Under the pieces are notes generated by a model that was not told the DNA's origin, did not search any database, and saw nothing but the letters and a program-made list of their open reading frames with translations. Shown here piece by piece: positions 53,198 to 61,322 of a DNA stretch of 64,000 bases (the first letter of the stretch is position 1; the number at the start of each line of letters is the position of its first letter). The stretch is taken from NCBI RefSeq assembly GCF_051262515.1, contig NZ_JBIMER010000002.1, forward strand, positions 186,001 to 250,000, read 5' to 3'. The translations under genes were made by a program, and so were the position numbers. Source of the DNA: Arthrobacter_N sp051262515. Lineage in GTDB: Bacteria > Actinomycetota > Actinomycetes > Actinomycetales > Micrococcaceae.

Positions 53198-54124
53198 CTA
53201 GTACATGCCGCCGAGGAGCCGGGCCAGGACGGGCACATCGACGACGTTGGGCGTGGGTCCGGTCCCGAGGAACATCTTCAGCTCGCGCACCAGGTTGGCC
53301 GCGTTGACCACGTGCACGCTCGCCGACGACGACGGATCCGCGCCGCGGGCGTAGTCGATCACCGGTTCGTGGAGGTTGCCGTCGGGGGCGTGGATGACCG
53401 TCCATCCGGTCACGTTTAGCTCCGGGAAGAGCTCCTGCATCCTGCGCACCGACGGTGCCAGCCGGGGCGGGGTGATCCCCTTGCCGTCGCGCAGCAGGCT
53501 CTCGCCGTCCCAGCGGTAGACGCCGCGGGGGAGGAGCATCGAGTCCACGAGGGCCAGCCGGTATCCGGCGAGCACGGCGTGGTCCAGGTGCCCGTTGTCG
53601 GCAGGGGAATGCAACCCGTTCACGAGGCGGGTCGCGGGCAGCACCTCGAGCACGTTGCCGGAGAGTAGCTGGACCGTGCGGGCCTCGCGGGCCAGCCGGG
53701 CCTGCGCGCCGAAGATGCCGCGCTTGCGCGGCGCGCCGTGGATGCGTTGTGCGGCGACCGCCCGTTCGAGCACGGGCACGGTCCCGGGCTCGAACGCCGG
53801 GACGTACCGCGGCGGGGCGGTTGCGGAGGTCTTCTGCGGGGCGGGCCCGGCTGTCGGGGCGGGCTCGCCGCGGTAGGAGGCGGCGTCGTCGGACGACGGC
53901 CGGCGGTAGGCGGAGGCGCCGCCGTAGCCGCGGTCGTAGGCGGCCCGTGCCGCGGTGTCGGAGAGGGTCTCGTACGCCAGCGACACCAGGCGGAATTCGG
54001 CGACGTCGCCGCCGTGGTCGGGGTGCGTGGCGCGCGCCGCCCGCCGGAAGGCGGACTTGACCTCGGCCACGCTGGCGGTCCGGGAGATGCCCAGAACCTC
54101 GTAGTGCGTGCGTTCCTGCCCCAA
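53198..54124 (-). CDS. J-domain protein fused to a degenerate NERD-like domain
   Basis: The protein has 308 aa. The N-terminal J domain (about residues 5-70) has the HPD tripeptide in RATHPDHGGD, so it should stimulate a DnaK partner. After a Pro/Ala linker comes a domain (about 155-300) with the outline of a nuclease-related (NERD) domain: VNGLHSPADNGHLDHAVL and LALVDSMLLPRGVYRWDG. In true NERD nucleases the latter reads D/E-x-K; here the Lys is Met, so nuclease activity is unlikely. The TTG at 54124 is used because AAAGG lies upstream. No dnaK or grpE is nearby. Confidence 0.75.
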   Translation of the reverse strand: MGQERTHYEVLGISRTASVAEVKSAFRRAARATHPDHGGDVAEFRLVSLAYETLSDTAARAAYDRGYGGASAYRRPSSDDAASYRGEPAPTAGPAPQKTSATAPPRYVPAFEPGTVPVLERAVAAQRIHGAPRKRGIFGAQARLAREARTVQLLSGNVLEVLPATRLVNGLHSPADNGHLDHAVLAGYRLALVDSMLLPRGVYRWDGESLLRDGKGITPPRLAPSVRRMQELFPELNVTGWTVIHAPDGNLHEPVIDYARGADPSSSASVHVVNAANLVRELKMFLGTGPTPNVVDVPVLARLLGGMY

Positions 54125-54248
54125 CGGCTGCCTTTCGCTTGCGTGTCCACGCGGGTGCCCCGGCTTGGGCCGACCCGCCGAACGAATCCTACCCAAGCCC
54201 CGGTATGTGTCGATCCGGGCGTCGTGCCTCCGGGGTTAACGACGCGCC

Positions 54249-54267
54249 GGCCGGCAACGTTCCGGCC
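54249..54267 (-). terminator. Hairpin directly after the reductase-like gene
   Basis: GGCCGG and CCGGCC pair around a 7-nt loop, immediately after the stop at 54268 on the minus strand. Without a T-run the call is weak. Confidence 0.3.
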
Positions 54268-55041
54268 TCAGGCGCGGAGCCCCGGATCCGAGGGCGTGGC
54301 GGCGCCCGCCTTGCGGTACTCGAGGAAGAGCGCGCCGTCCTCCTCCAGCAGGACGTTCAGCGACATCCGCCGCAGCGCATGGCCGGACGCGCCCTCGGCG
54401 ATTCGGCGGGAATCCCCTCCGGCCAGCAGCGGGCTGAGCGTCAGGCACAGGCTGTCCACGAGGTCCGCGTCCTGGAAGTCGGCGAACAGCGTGGGCCCGC
54501 CCTCGGAATGGATGCACCGGTGTCCGCGACGGAGCAGTTCGGCCGCCGCGAGCCGGGGGTCCACGCGTCCGGAGCCGCAGGGCACGACGTCGGCGACCCG
54601 CTCCAGCGCCGCCTTGCGGTCCGCGGGCGCTTCCCCTGCGGTCAGGACGACCGGGCGCACCGGAGCCTCCGTGAAGAACGCCGCCGCTGGATCGAGCCCG
54701 AGGCCGGCGGAGACGACGGCGATGCCCGGGTGGGCGGGCATGCCCCGCCGACGCCGCCAGGACTGCCCCGCGGCGTCGACCAATTCGCCCGCGTAGCCTT
54801 CCGCGCGGACCGTGCCGGCGCCGACGAGGATCGTGTCCGCATGCCGGCGCAACAGGGCGAAGATCCGCTCGTCCGCGGGCGTGCCGAGTTCCCCGGACGT
54901 GCCGTCGTGCGTGGCCGCGCCGTCGAGCGTGGACACGAAGTTGAAGCGCGTCCAGACCTCGCCGCCCGGTGGCGGGGCGTAGAGGGCGAGAAGCGCGTCG
55001 TCGTCCAGTGGGGCGGAGCCCGGAGTCGGCTGGTGAACCAT
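54268..55041 (-). CDS. RibD C-terminal-domain (DHFR-like) reductase
   Basis: This NADPH-binding reductase of the RibD-C/DHFR-like family has 257 aa. Segments are NFVSTLDGAATHDGTSG, LLRRHADTILVGAGTVRAEGY (substrate and cofactor contacts) and RCIHSEGGPTLFADF near the end. The deaminase domain of bifunctional RibD is absent and no other riboflavin genes are close, so a role in riboflavin synthesis is not certain. It lies 9 nt after the FolP2-like gene, in one transcription unit, which hints at pterin or folate reduction. Confidence 0.82.
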   Translation of the reverse strand: MVHQPTPGSAPLDDDALLALYAPPPGGEVWTRFNFVSTLDGAATHDGTSGELGTPADERIFALLRRHADTILVGAGTVRAEGYAGELVDAAGQSWRRRRGMPAHPGIAVVSAGLGLDPAAAFFTEAPVRPVVLTAGEAPADRKAALERVADVVPCGSGRVDPRLAAAELLRRGHRCIHSEGGPTLFADFQDADLVDSLCLTLSPLLAGGDSRRIAEGASGHALRRMSLNVLLEEDGALFLEYRKAGAATPSDPGLRA

Positions 55042-55050
55042 GGGGCCAAC

Positions 55051-55989
55051 CTAGCCCAAACGCGGGGCGCTTGGCGCCGGGTGGGCCGGATCGTTGAGCT
55101 CACCCATGTTGTGCCGGAGGTAGGCGGGCTCGCGCCACCCCATGGCCGCCTCGACCAGGCGGACCGCGGAGGCCGCCTCCGGTACGTTGTGCATCCGGAT
55201 GATCCGCGCCCCGTTGAGCATGCACATGGTGGCGGCCGCGAGGGACCCGGCGAGCCGTTCCGTCTTGGGGAGGTCCAGCGTCTCGCCGATGAAGTCCTTG
55301 TTGGAGACCGCCGCGAGCGACGGGTAGCCCAGGGCCGCGATCTCCTCGTACCGCCGGGTGATCTCCAGCGTGTGCCGGGTGTTCTTGTTCAGGTCGTGGC
55401 CCGGATCGATGATCAGCCTGTCGGCCGCGACGCCGAGGCCCAGCGCCGCGTCCACCTTCTCCGCGAGGTAGTCGCGGACCTCCGTGACGACGTCCCCGTA
55501 GGTCGGTCGCGGGAAGACCGTCCGTGGCGCGGCGAGGGAGTGCGTGAGCACCAGGTGCACGCCGCGTTCGGCGACCACCGAACCCAGTTCCGGGTGGCTC
55601 AGGCCCGTGGTGTCGTTGATGACGTCCGCGCCTGCTTCGATGGCTGCGGCGGCGACGCCCGGAAGGAACGTGTCCGCCGAGATCACGACGTCGGAGCGGG
55701 AACGGACCGCTTCGATGACCGGAACCACGCGTTCCGCCTCCTCTTCCCAGCCCAGCGCGGGGCCAGGGGCGAACGGGACGCCGCCGATGTCCAGCCAGTC
55801 CGCCCCGTCGTCGACCGCCTTCAGGCACGCGCGGACGGCGGCGTCGAGCGCGAAGGTGGCCCCGCCGTCGTAGAAGCTGTCCGGTGTGCGGTTGACGATC
55901 GCCATGAGCGCGACCCGGCGCGAAAAGTCGATGGTGCGGTGCGCGAAGTGGTGCACGGGGTGCAAAAGTTGCGGCAGGTACATGCTCAC
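55051..55989 (-). CDS. folP2: Dihydropteroate synthase-like protein (FolP2 type)
   Basis: The protein has a DHPS TIM-barrel fold and 312 aa. The first signature NRTPDSFYDGG is kept. The pterin/pABA loop reads DIGGVPFAPGPALG where true DHPS has DIGGESTRPG, and the SRKSFIG segment is SNKDFIGE. Mycobacterial FolP2, a DHPS homologue without detectable DHPS activity, shows similar departures, so this protein may have another function. The GTG at 55989 has GGAG 7 nt upstream. The reductase gene follows after 9 nt. Confidence 0.8.
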   Translation of the reverse strand: MSMYLPQLLHPVHHFAHRTIDFSRRVALMAIVNRTPDSFYDGGATFALDAAVRACLKAVDDGADWLDIGGVPFAPGPALGWEEEAERVVPVIEAVRSRSDVVISADTFLPGVAAAAIEAGADVINDTTGLSHPELGSVVAERGVHLVLTHSLAAPRTVFPRPTYGDVVTEVRDYLAEKVDAALGLGVAADRLIIDPGHDLNKNTRHTLEITRRYEEIAALGYPSLAAVSNKDFIGETLDLPKTERLAGSLAAATMCMLNGARIIRMHNVPEAASAVRLVEAAMGWREPAYLRHNMGELNDPAHPAPSAPRLG

Positions 55990-56052
55990 GGCGTGGCTCC
56001 TTCGGGCGGATTACTCCATTCATACCAGCAGCCGCCGCGAACCGGCGGCCGC

Positions 56053-56058
56053 TAGGGT
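56053..56058 (+). promoter_or_regulatory. -10 element of a leaderless promoter
   Basis: TAGGGT ends 6 nt before the ATG at 56065; no Shine-Dalgarno sequence is present. Confidence 0.45.
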
Positions 56059-56064
56059 GGTTGC

Positions 56065-56940
56065 ATGGCATTGGACTTTGCCGGGCCCGGGCCCGGACGC
56101 TGGATCGTGGACGCGCTGGCCGGAACGGCGGGGGATCCGCACGCGGGGGACACGGTGGCCGGCCAGGTCCCCGCAGTCTTCGAGGCCTACGCAAGGATCT
56201 TCCACCCGGCGCTCGACGACGACGGCCGCCCCGTGCGATGGGCGGCAATCGCCGAGCGCCGGGGCACGCGGCTCCACGGTGAGGCGCAGTTCGCGTCCGT
56301 CTCGGGCCTGGACGAATCCGGGCACCCCTGGGCGGAAGACGCGTGGGAGGGCGATCCGCCCTCCGGCGACGGCCTGCCCCAGCCGGATCTGGCCGCGCTC
56401 GCCGGCGTCCTGGCCGGACACACCGAAACGCCCGCGGAGATCTACCTGGCCCTGTGGAACGGATACGCGTTCATCCACGGCGGCGAGGCGATCTCCATCC
56501 TCTCCGCGGAGGAAGGCGCGGAAGCGACCGACGGCGATGCGCAGGCGCGCCTGGAACACCACCGGGCGCTGGAGGCGGAGGCCAAGCGACCCGCCTTCGG
56601 CCCCGACGTGCTGGGCGGCCCCCTCCTGGAGTTGGGGCCGACCGGATACCGTGCGTTCTACGTCTTCTCCGGGACCGCCGAAGACCTTGCGCGGCCCCTG
56701 TGGAAACGCGGAACGGCCTTCGAGGAGCGGCAGGCGCCGAACCTGGCCTGGCCGGCCGACCACGCCTGGCTGGTGTCGACCGAACTCTACGAGGACAGCA
56801 CCGTCGTGGGCGGCAGCGCCGCGCTGGTGGCGGCGCTCGCCGAACATCCGGAACTCGAGGTGCGTGCCGTGGAGGCGGGATCGCGGCTCGACGCCGACGG
56901 GGACGCCCTCAATCCGAAACCCGAGTTGCCGATGCTGTAG
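56065..56940 (+). CDS. Conserved hypothetical protein
   Basis: I do not recognise this 291-aa soluble protein. It has no signal peptide, membrane segment or known motif, and is rich in Asp, Glu, Ala and Trp. Segments such as RWAAIAERRGTRLHGEAQF, EIYLALWNGYAFIHG and GYRAFYVFSGTAEDL look like a compact alpha/beta fold. It has a leaderless promoter and lies 69 bp before the cysteine desulfurase, which has its own promoter. The codon pattern is like real genes in this genome, so the gene is well supported even though the function is not. Confidence 0.8.
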   Translation: MALDFAGPGPGRWIVDALAGTAGDPHAGDTVAGQVPAVFEAYARIFHPALDDDGRPVRWAAIAERRGTRLHGEAQFASVSGLDESGHPWAEDAWEGDPPSGDGLPQPDLAALAGVLAGHTETPAEIYLALWNGYAFIHGGEAISILSAEEGAEATDGDAQARLEHHRALEAEAKRPAFGPDVLGGPLLELGPTGYRAFYVFSGTAEDLARPLWKRGTAFEERQAPNLAWPADHAWLVSTELYEDSTVVGGSAALVAALAEHPELEVRAVEAGSRLDADGDALNPKPELPML

Positions 56941-56997
56941 TCCCGGCGGCGCCGCGGGGGACAATCCGCTGGGAAGACGGCGCCGCCGGTCAGTCGG

Positions 56998-57003
56998 TAG
57001 AAT
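56998..57003 (+). promoter_or_regulatory. -10 element of a leaderless promoter for cysteine desulfurase-mnmA
   Basis: TAGAAT ends 6 nt before the ATG at 57010. Confidence 0.5.
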
Positions 57004-57009
57004 CGGGGG

Positions 57010-58248
57010 ATGCCCACCAACCAGCCCGTCTACGTGGACCATGCCGCGACCACGCCCATGGCGGCGTCCGCGCTCGCCGCGATGACGCGCGAGTTGGGCA
57101 GCACCGGCAACCCCTCGTCCCTGCACGGCGCGGGCCGGCGGGCGCACCGGGTGGTCGAGGACGCGCGGGAACGGCTCGCTGCCGCTGCCGGCGCGCACTC
57201 CTCGGAGGTGGTCTTCACCTCCGGCGGGACCGAGGCGGACAACCTGGCGATCAAGGGACTTTTCTGGAACCGCTCCGGCGCGGACGGTCGGCGCGTGCGC
57301 ATCCTGTGCTCCGCCGTCGAACACCACGCGGTCCTGGACACGGTCGAATGGCTCCAGGCGCACGAGGGCGCCGAGGCGGTGTGGCTGCCCGTAGACGGTG
57401 AGGGACGCGTCGACGTGGACGTCTTGCGCGCGGAAATCGACCGGGATCCGGCGTCCGTCGCGCTGGTCGCGGTGATGTGGGCCAACAACGAGGTGGGGAC
57501 CGTGCAACCCATCGACGAGGTCGTGGGCGCGGCGGCCGAGCATGGCATCCCCGTGCATTCCGACGCGGTGCAGGCCTTCACTGCGGTGCCCGTCGATTTC
57601 AGCCGCAGCGGCCTGGCGACCATGGCGGTCAGCGGGCACAAGATCGGGGGACCCGTCGGCATCGGTGCGCTGTTCGTGCGCCGCGACGTGGTCCTGACGC
57701 CCGTGCAGCACGGCGGCGGGCACGAACGCGCACTGCGTTCGGGAACGCTGAATTCAGCGGCAGCGGCGGCGTTCGCGGAGGCCGCGCGGGGCACGGCCGC
57801 GGAACTCGACACGGAGTCCGAGCGGCTGGCCGGGCTGCGCGACCGGCTGATCGACGGCGTCCTGGCGGCCGTTCCGGAGGCACGGCTCAGCGGCGTCCGG
57901 GACCCGGGGCATGCCGGGGCGCGACTCCCGGGCAACGCCCACTTCACGTTCCCCGGGTGCGAGGGCGATTCACTGCTGTTCGTGCTGGATATGCTCGGCG
58001 TGGAGTCCTCCACGGGGTCTGCTTGCACGGCCGGGGTCCCGCGCCCGAGCCACGTCCTGTTGGCCATGGGGTTGGAAGAGGCCGTCGCGCGCGGGGCGCA
58101 GCGTTTCTCGCTCGGGCATACAACGACGGCGGCGGACGTTGATACCGTGGTGGCCGCCGTGCCCGAGGCATACGCACGGGCCCAACGGGCAGGCATGGCG
58201 GCACGACCGAGCAGCATACAAACGGCGGGAACGGGATTTACGGCATGA
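57010..58248 (+). CDS. Cysteine desulfurase (class V aminotransferase, NifS/IscS type)
   Basis: It removes sulfur from cysteine as an enzyme persulfide. The PLP Lys211 lies in AVSGHKIGGPVGIGA and the catalytic Cys339 in SSTGSACTAGVPRPS, with the short active-site loop of NifS/IscS types. Length is 412 aa. Its stop overlaps the mnmA ATG by 4 nt (ATGA), so it is coupled to the tRNA thiolase and is probably its dedicated sulfur donor, as in other actinobacteria. No iscU or iscA is nearby. Confidence 0.93.
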   Translation: MPTNQPVYVDHAATTPMAASALAAMTRELGSTGNPSSLHGAGRRAHRVVEDARERLAAAAGAHSSEVVFTSGGTEADNLAIKGLFWNRSGADGRRVRILCSAVEHHAVLDTVEWLQAHEGAEAVWLPVDGEGRVDVDVLRAEIDRDPASVALVAVMWANNEVGTVQPIDEVVGAAAEHGIPVHSDAVQAFTAVPVDFSRSGLATMAVSGHKIGGPVGIGALFVRRDVVLTPVQHGGGHERALRSGTLNSAAAAAFAEAARGTAAELDTESERLAGLRDRLIDGVLAAVPEARLSGVRDPGHAGARLPGNAHFTFPGCEGDSLLFVLDMLGVESSTGSACTAGVPRPSHVLLAMGLEEAVARGAQRFSLGHTTTAADVDTVVAAVPEAYARAQRAGMAARPSSIQTAGTGFTA

Positions 58249-59366
58249 GGGTATTGGCAGCGATGAGCGGCGGAGTCGACTCCGCGGTGGCGGCGGCGCG
58301 CGCCGTTGATGCCGGACACGACGTCGTCGGCGTCCATCTGGCGTTGAGCCGAATGCCGGGCACACTGCGCACCGGCAGCCGCGGCTGCTGCACGGTGGAG
58401 GACTCCAACGACGCGTGGCGCGCGTGCGACGTCCTGGGCATCCCGTACTACGTGTGGGACTTCTCCGAGCGGTTCAAGGAGGACGTCGTCGACGACTTCA
58501 TCAGCGAGTACGCCGCCGGCCGGACGCCGAATCCCTGCATGCGCTGCAACGAGCGCATCAAGTTCGCCGCCCTGCTGGAGAAGGCGATCGCCCTCGGTTT
58601 CGACGCTGTCTGCACCGGGCACTACGCCAAGGTCGTCGAGGTCGCGGACGGAAACCGCGAGCTCCACCGCGCCGCGGACTGGGCGAAGGACCAGTCCTAC
58701 GTGTTGGGCGTACTGACCCACGAGCAGCTCAGGCATTCGCTGTTCCCGCTGGCCGAGACGCCCTCCAAGGCCGAGGTTCGCGCCGAGGCGGAAAGCCGGG
58801 GGCTGTCCGTGGCCAACAAGCCCGACAGCCACGACATCTGCTTCATCCCGGACGGGGACACGCGCGGCTGGCTCGAGGAGCGGATCGACCTCAGCGAGGG
58901 CGAAATACTCGACCACGAGGGCAATGCGTTGGGGAGCCATCCGGGGGCCAACGCATTCACGGTCGGACAGCGCAAGGGACTCAAGATCGGCCGCCCGGCG
59001 GCCGACGGGAAGCCGCGCTTCGTGCTGGAGATCCGGCCCAAGGAGAACCAGGTCATCGTGGGGCCGGAGGCGCTGTTGGAGGTCGACCGGTTGCGCGGCA
59101 TCAAGGTCAGCTGGGCCGGACTGCCCATCGACGCCGCGGTGTCGGGCGACAGGTTCGAATGCATGGTGCAGGTCCGCGCCCACGCGGACCCCGTCCCGGC
59201 CACCGCGGTGGTCGAGGGTGCGGAACTGGTGGTGAACCTCAACGGACCGCTACGCGGAGTGGCGCCGGGACAAACCATGGTCCTCTACCAGGGGACGCGG
59301 GTCCTGGGCCAGGCGACGATCGACACCGCGCGCAGTCTGGCGTGGGATCCCGCGGCCGTCTCCTAA
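58245..59366 (+). CDS. mnmA: tRNA-specific 2-thiouridylase
   Basis: It thiolates U34 of tRNA(Lys, Glu, Gln). The N-terminal PP-loop is AAMSGGVDSAVAAARAVDAGH. The nucleophile Cys101 lies in NPCMRCNERIKF and the persulfide Cys199 in SHDICFIPDG (the latter equals the E. coli position). The C-terminal beta-barrel ends at about residue 373. The ATG overlaps the desulfurase stop by 4 nt. Confidence 0.95.
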   Translation: MRVLAAMSGGVDSAVAAARAVDAGHDVVGVHLALSRMPGTLRTGSRGCCTVEDSNDAWRACDVLGIPYYVWDFSERFKEDVVDDFISEYAAGRTPNPCMRCNERIKFAALLEKAIALGFDAVCTGHYAKVVEVADGNRELHRAADWAKDQSYVLGVLTHEQLRHSLFPLAETPSKAEVRAEAESRGLSVANKPDSHDICFIPDGDTRGWLEERIDLSEGEILDHEGNALGSHPGANAFTVGQRKGLKIGRPAADGKPRFVLEIRPKENQVIVGPEALLEVDRLRGIKVSWAGLPIDAAVSGDRFECMVQVRAHADPVPATAVVEGAELVVNLNGPLRGVAPGQTMVLYQGTRVLGQATIDTARSLAWDPAAVS

Positions 59367-59391
59367 CGCGGTTCGCGCGCGGGGAACCCCG

Positions 59392-59754
59392 TTAGACGGA
59401 TTCGTCGACCACGCCGGTCATGCGGGTGCCGATCTCTTCGTATTCGCAGCGCACGCGGCCTTCCGCGACGGCGGGCAGTTCCCGCGGCGAGTGGTCCGCG
59501 CAGTGGACGAAATCGAATTCGGGCCACCATTTCTTGGGCCGCGCCGCCTCCGAATAGCCGCACACCTCACAGGTCAGATGGACCCACACCGGGCGCTTGC
59601 CCTGGCGGTTGGCACGCGACTGGACAAGCCACGCGGGCGGTTCCGCCAGAATGGCCGCGAGCTCGTCCTCGCCCAGCCGCGAGGGGATTCCGTGGCGCTG
59701 GGCCATTTCCAGCGGTATATCGAGGGCAATGGCCGCGTCGCGTCGAGTCATCAT
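59392..59754 (-). CDS. Conserved hypothetical protein with Cys/His motif
   Basis: I do not recognise this 120-aa protein. The N-terminal part reads like a small helical or helix-turn-helix element (MTRRDAAIALDIPLEMAQRHGIP), and the middle carries CEVC followed by a HCADH stretch, which could bind a metal. There is no signal peptide or membrane segment. It is on the strand opposite to mnmA and chorismate mutase. An ATG 3 nt further in is also possible. Confidence 0.72.
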   Translation of the reverse strand: MMTRRDAAIALDIPLEMAQRHGIPSRLGEDELAAILAEPPAWLVQSRANRQGKRPVWVHLTCEVCGYSEAARPKKWWPEFDFVHCADHSPRELPAVAEGRVRCEYEEIGTRMTGVVDESV

Positions 59755-59837
59755 GGCCCTTAACCATAGGCGACGCGCGGCGTCGGGACGTCATGCCCGG
59801 CGGCGTAACAGGGGTCGGGACGGTCCGGGGCGGCCAC

Positions 59838-59843
59838 TAGACT
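59838..59843 (+). promoter_or_regulatory. -10 element of a leaderless chorismate mutase promoter
   Basis: TAGACT ends 7 nt before the ATG at 59851. Confidence 0.5.
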
Positions 59844-59850
59844 TGCAGGC

Positions 59851-60261
59851 ATGAGCGACCAGCTGGAAACGGGCGACGCCGCGGACACCGCCGCCGCCGC
59901 GACGCCCGACTACGATCCGTCCGCGAGCTCCCTCCGGGGCGACATCGACCAGGCCGTGATGGAGGAGCTGTTGTCCGTCCGCGGCAGCATCGACAACATC
60001 GACGCCACACTCGTGTATTTGCTGGCCGAGCGGTTCAAGGCGACGCAGCGGGTGGGCTACCTCAAGGCCCGGCACCAGCTTCCCGCGGCGGATCCCGGCC
60101 GGGAGGTCGCGCAGATCGCCCGCCTGCGACGGCTGGCCGAGGAGGCGCAGCTCGATCCCGCATTCGCCGAGAAGTTCCTGAACTTCATCATCAGCGAGGT
60201 CATCAGGCACCACCAGGCGATCTCGGAGTCGCATGCGCCGGATCGGGGCGAGGCATCCTGA
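59851..60261 (+). CDS. Chorismate mutase (AroQ class)
   Basis: It converts chorismate to prephenate for phenylalanine and tyrosine synthesis. The protein has 136 aa: an N-terminal extension of about 35 residues, then the AroQ helical core (RGSIDNIDATLVYLLAERFKATQRVGYLKARHQLPAADPGREVAQIARLRRLAEEA) with the conserved Arg and Lys of the active site, and EVIRHHQAI at the end. It has a leaderless promoter. The stop overlaps the putative CTG start of the next gene. Confidence 0.9.
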   Translation: MSDQLETGDAADTAAAATPDYDPSASSLRGDIDQAVMEELLSVRGSIDNIDATLVYLLAERFKATQRVGYLKARHQLPAADPGREVAQIARLRRLAEEAQLDPAFAEKFLNFIISEVIRHHQAISESHAPDRGEAS

Positions 60262-61283
60262 CCGGCGTCCGCGCCACCGCCCACGGGCCCATGCCCGGCG
60301 TCGACCCGGTGGAGGCGACACGGATCGTGCGCGGCGAACTGGGGGAGCCGAACCTTCCGCACCTTGTCCAGCTCCCGGATCGTGGCGTCGGATCGGACGA
60401 CGTCGGACGCAGCGCGGCCATGCTTGAGGGGCTATACGTCGACGTCCAGCCCTTCGGCTGGAGAATCGTGGATCGTCCGGGACAGGACCACCGACGGGCC
60501 GTCTCGGCGCTGTCCACGGACCTCAACGTGCTGGCGGACGTGGTGGGCGCGGAGGAAAACCCCGGGCAGGGCCTCAAGATCCAGATCCGCGGTCCGTTGG
60601 CCATGGCCAGGGACCTCTACCTGCACCACGGCGAACGCGCGCTCTCGGATGCGGGCGCACGCCGCGATGTCGCCGAGTCGCTTGCGGCGGGATCCGCCGA
60701 CCACGTCCGCGACGTCATGAGGACCAGCGGCCGCCGGAAGATCACGGTCGTCATGGAGGAGCCGGGCATCTCGGATGTCCTGAACGGATCGGTCCGGACC
60801 GCAAGCGGATACCGGACGCTCCGCTCGGTGCCGCGCAACGAGGTGACGAACGCATGGTCGCTCCTCGTCGAGTCGCTCCGCGGCGCCGGCGCGTCCGCCG
60901 TCGTCCTCAAGGCGGAACCGCGCTCCGCTGATGTCAACACCGTGTTCGACGCCGTGGCGGCGGCCGCATCGGATGGCATCTGCCTGCCCATCGGCACCCT
61001 GGACGGATGCGCGTGGGAGCGCGCGGCGGGACTCGTCGAATCCGGCGGCCAACTTTGGCTGGGATTGCTGGATCCATCGAAGGAACCGCCCATGGTGGTT
61101 CGGGCGGTGGAGCGCATCCTCCGTCCCTGGCGCGAACTCGGCCTCGAGCAGGGAACCCTGGAGACGTTGACACTCTTGCCCACCGGCGGACTGGCCGACG
61201 CGAAACCCGCCGCGGTGCGGACGATCCTCACGCGGCTGACGCAGACGGCGGACGCCCTCAACCAGGTGCTCGCGGAGGCTTAG
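60258..61283 (+). CDS. Vitamin B12-independent methionine synthase (MetE)-like protein
   Basis: This UROD/MetE-like TIM-barrel protein has 341 aa, an actinobacterial relative of MetE that lies near mnmA in Mycobacterium as well. The N-terminus TGVRATAHGPMPGVDPVEA aligns with the family start (ATxxGSxPGTDPxEA). An ATG at 60291 falls inside this motif (at Met of PMPG), so it would cut the first strand. The likely start is the CTG at 60258 that overlaps the chorismate mutase stop (CTGA), with GAGG upstream. MetE-type zinc ligands (His and Cys) are not obvious, so methionine synthase activity is unproven. Confidence 0.8.
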   Translation: MTGVRATAHGPMPGVDPVEATRIVRGELGEPNLPHLVQLPDRGVGSDDVGRSAAMLEGLYVDVQPFGWRIVDRPGQDHRRAVSALSTDLNVLADVVGAEENPGQGLKIQIRGPLAMARDLYLHHGERALSDAGARRDVAESLAAGSADHVRDVMRTSGRRKITVVMEEPGISDVLNGSVRTASGYRTLRSVPRNEVTNAWSLLVESLRGAGASAVVLKAEPRSADVNTVFDAVAAAASDGICLPIGTLDGCAWERAAGLVESGGQLWLGLLDPSKEPPMVVRAVERILRPWRELGLEQGTLETLTLLPTGGLADAKPAAVRTILTRLTQTADALNQVLAEA

Positions 61284-61322
61284 CCACCAAACGGCGCAGC
61301 CTTAGCCACCAAACCGCGCAGC
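61279..61322. repeat. 22-bp tandem duplication between convergent genes
   Basis: Two 22-bp copies starting CTTAGCCACCAAAC lie back to back (61279-61300 and 61301-61322) with one mismatch. The first copy includes the TAG stop of the MetE-like gene; the second ends at the DUF58 stop. Confidence 0.85.

Noticed and set aside
57030..59183. Long minus-strand frame opposite the desulfurase and mnmA
   Set aside because: It spans two well-identified genes on the plus strand, including their intact catalytic motifs, and shows no motif of its own.
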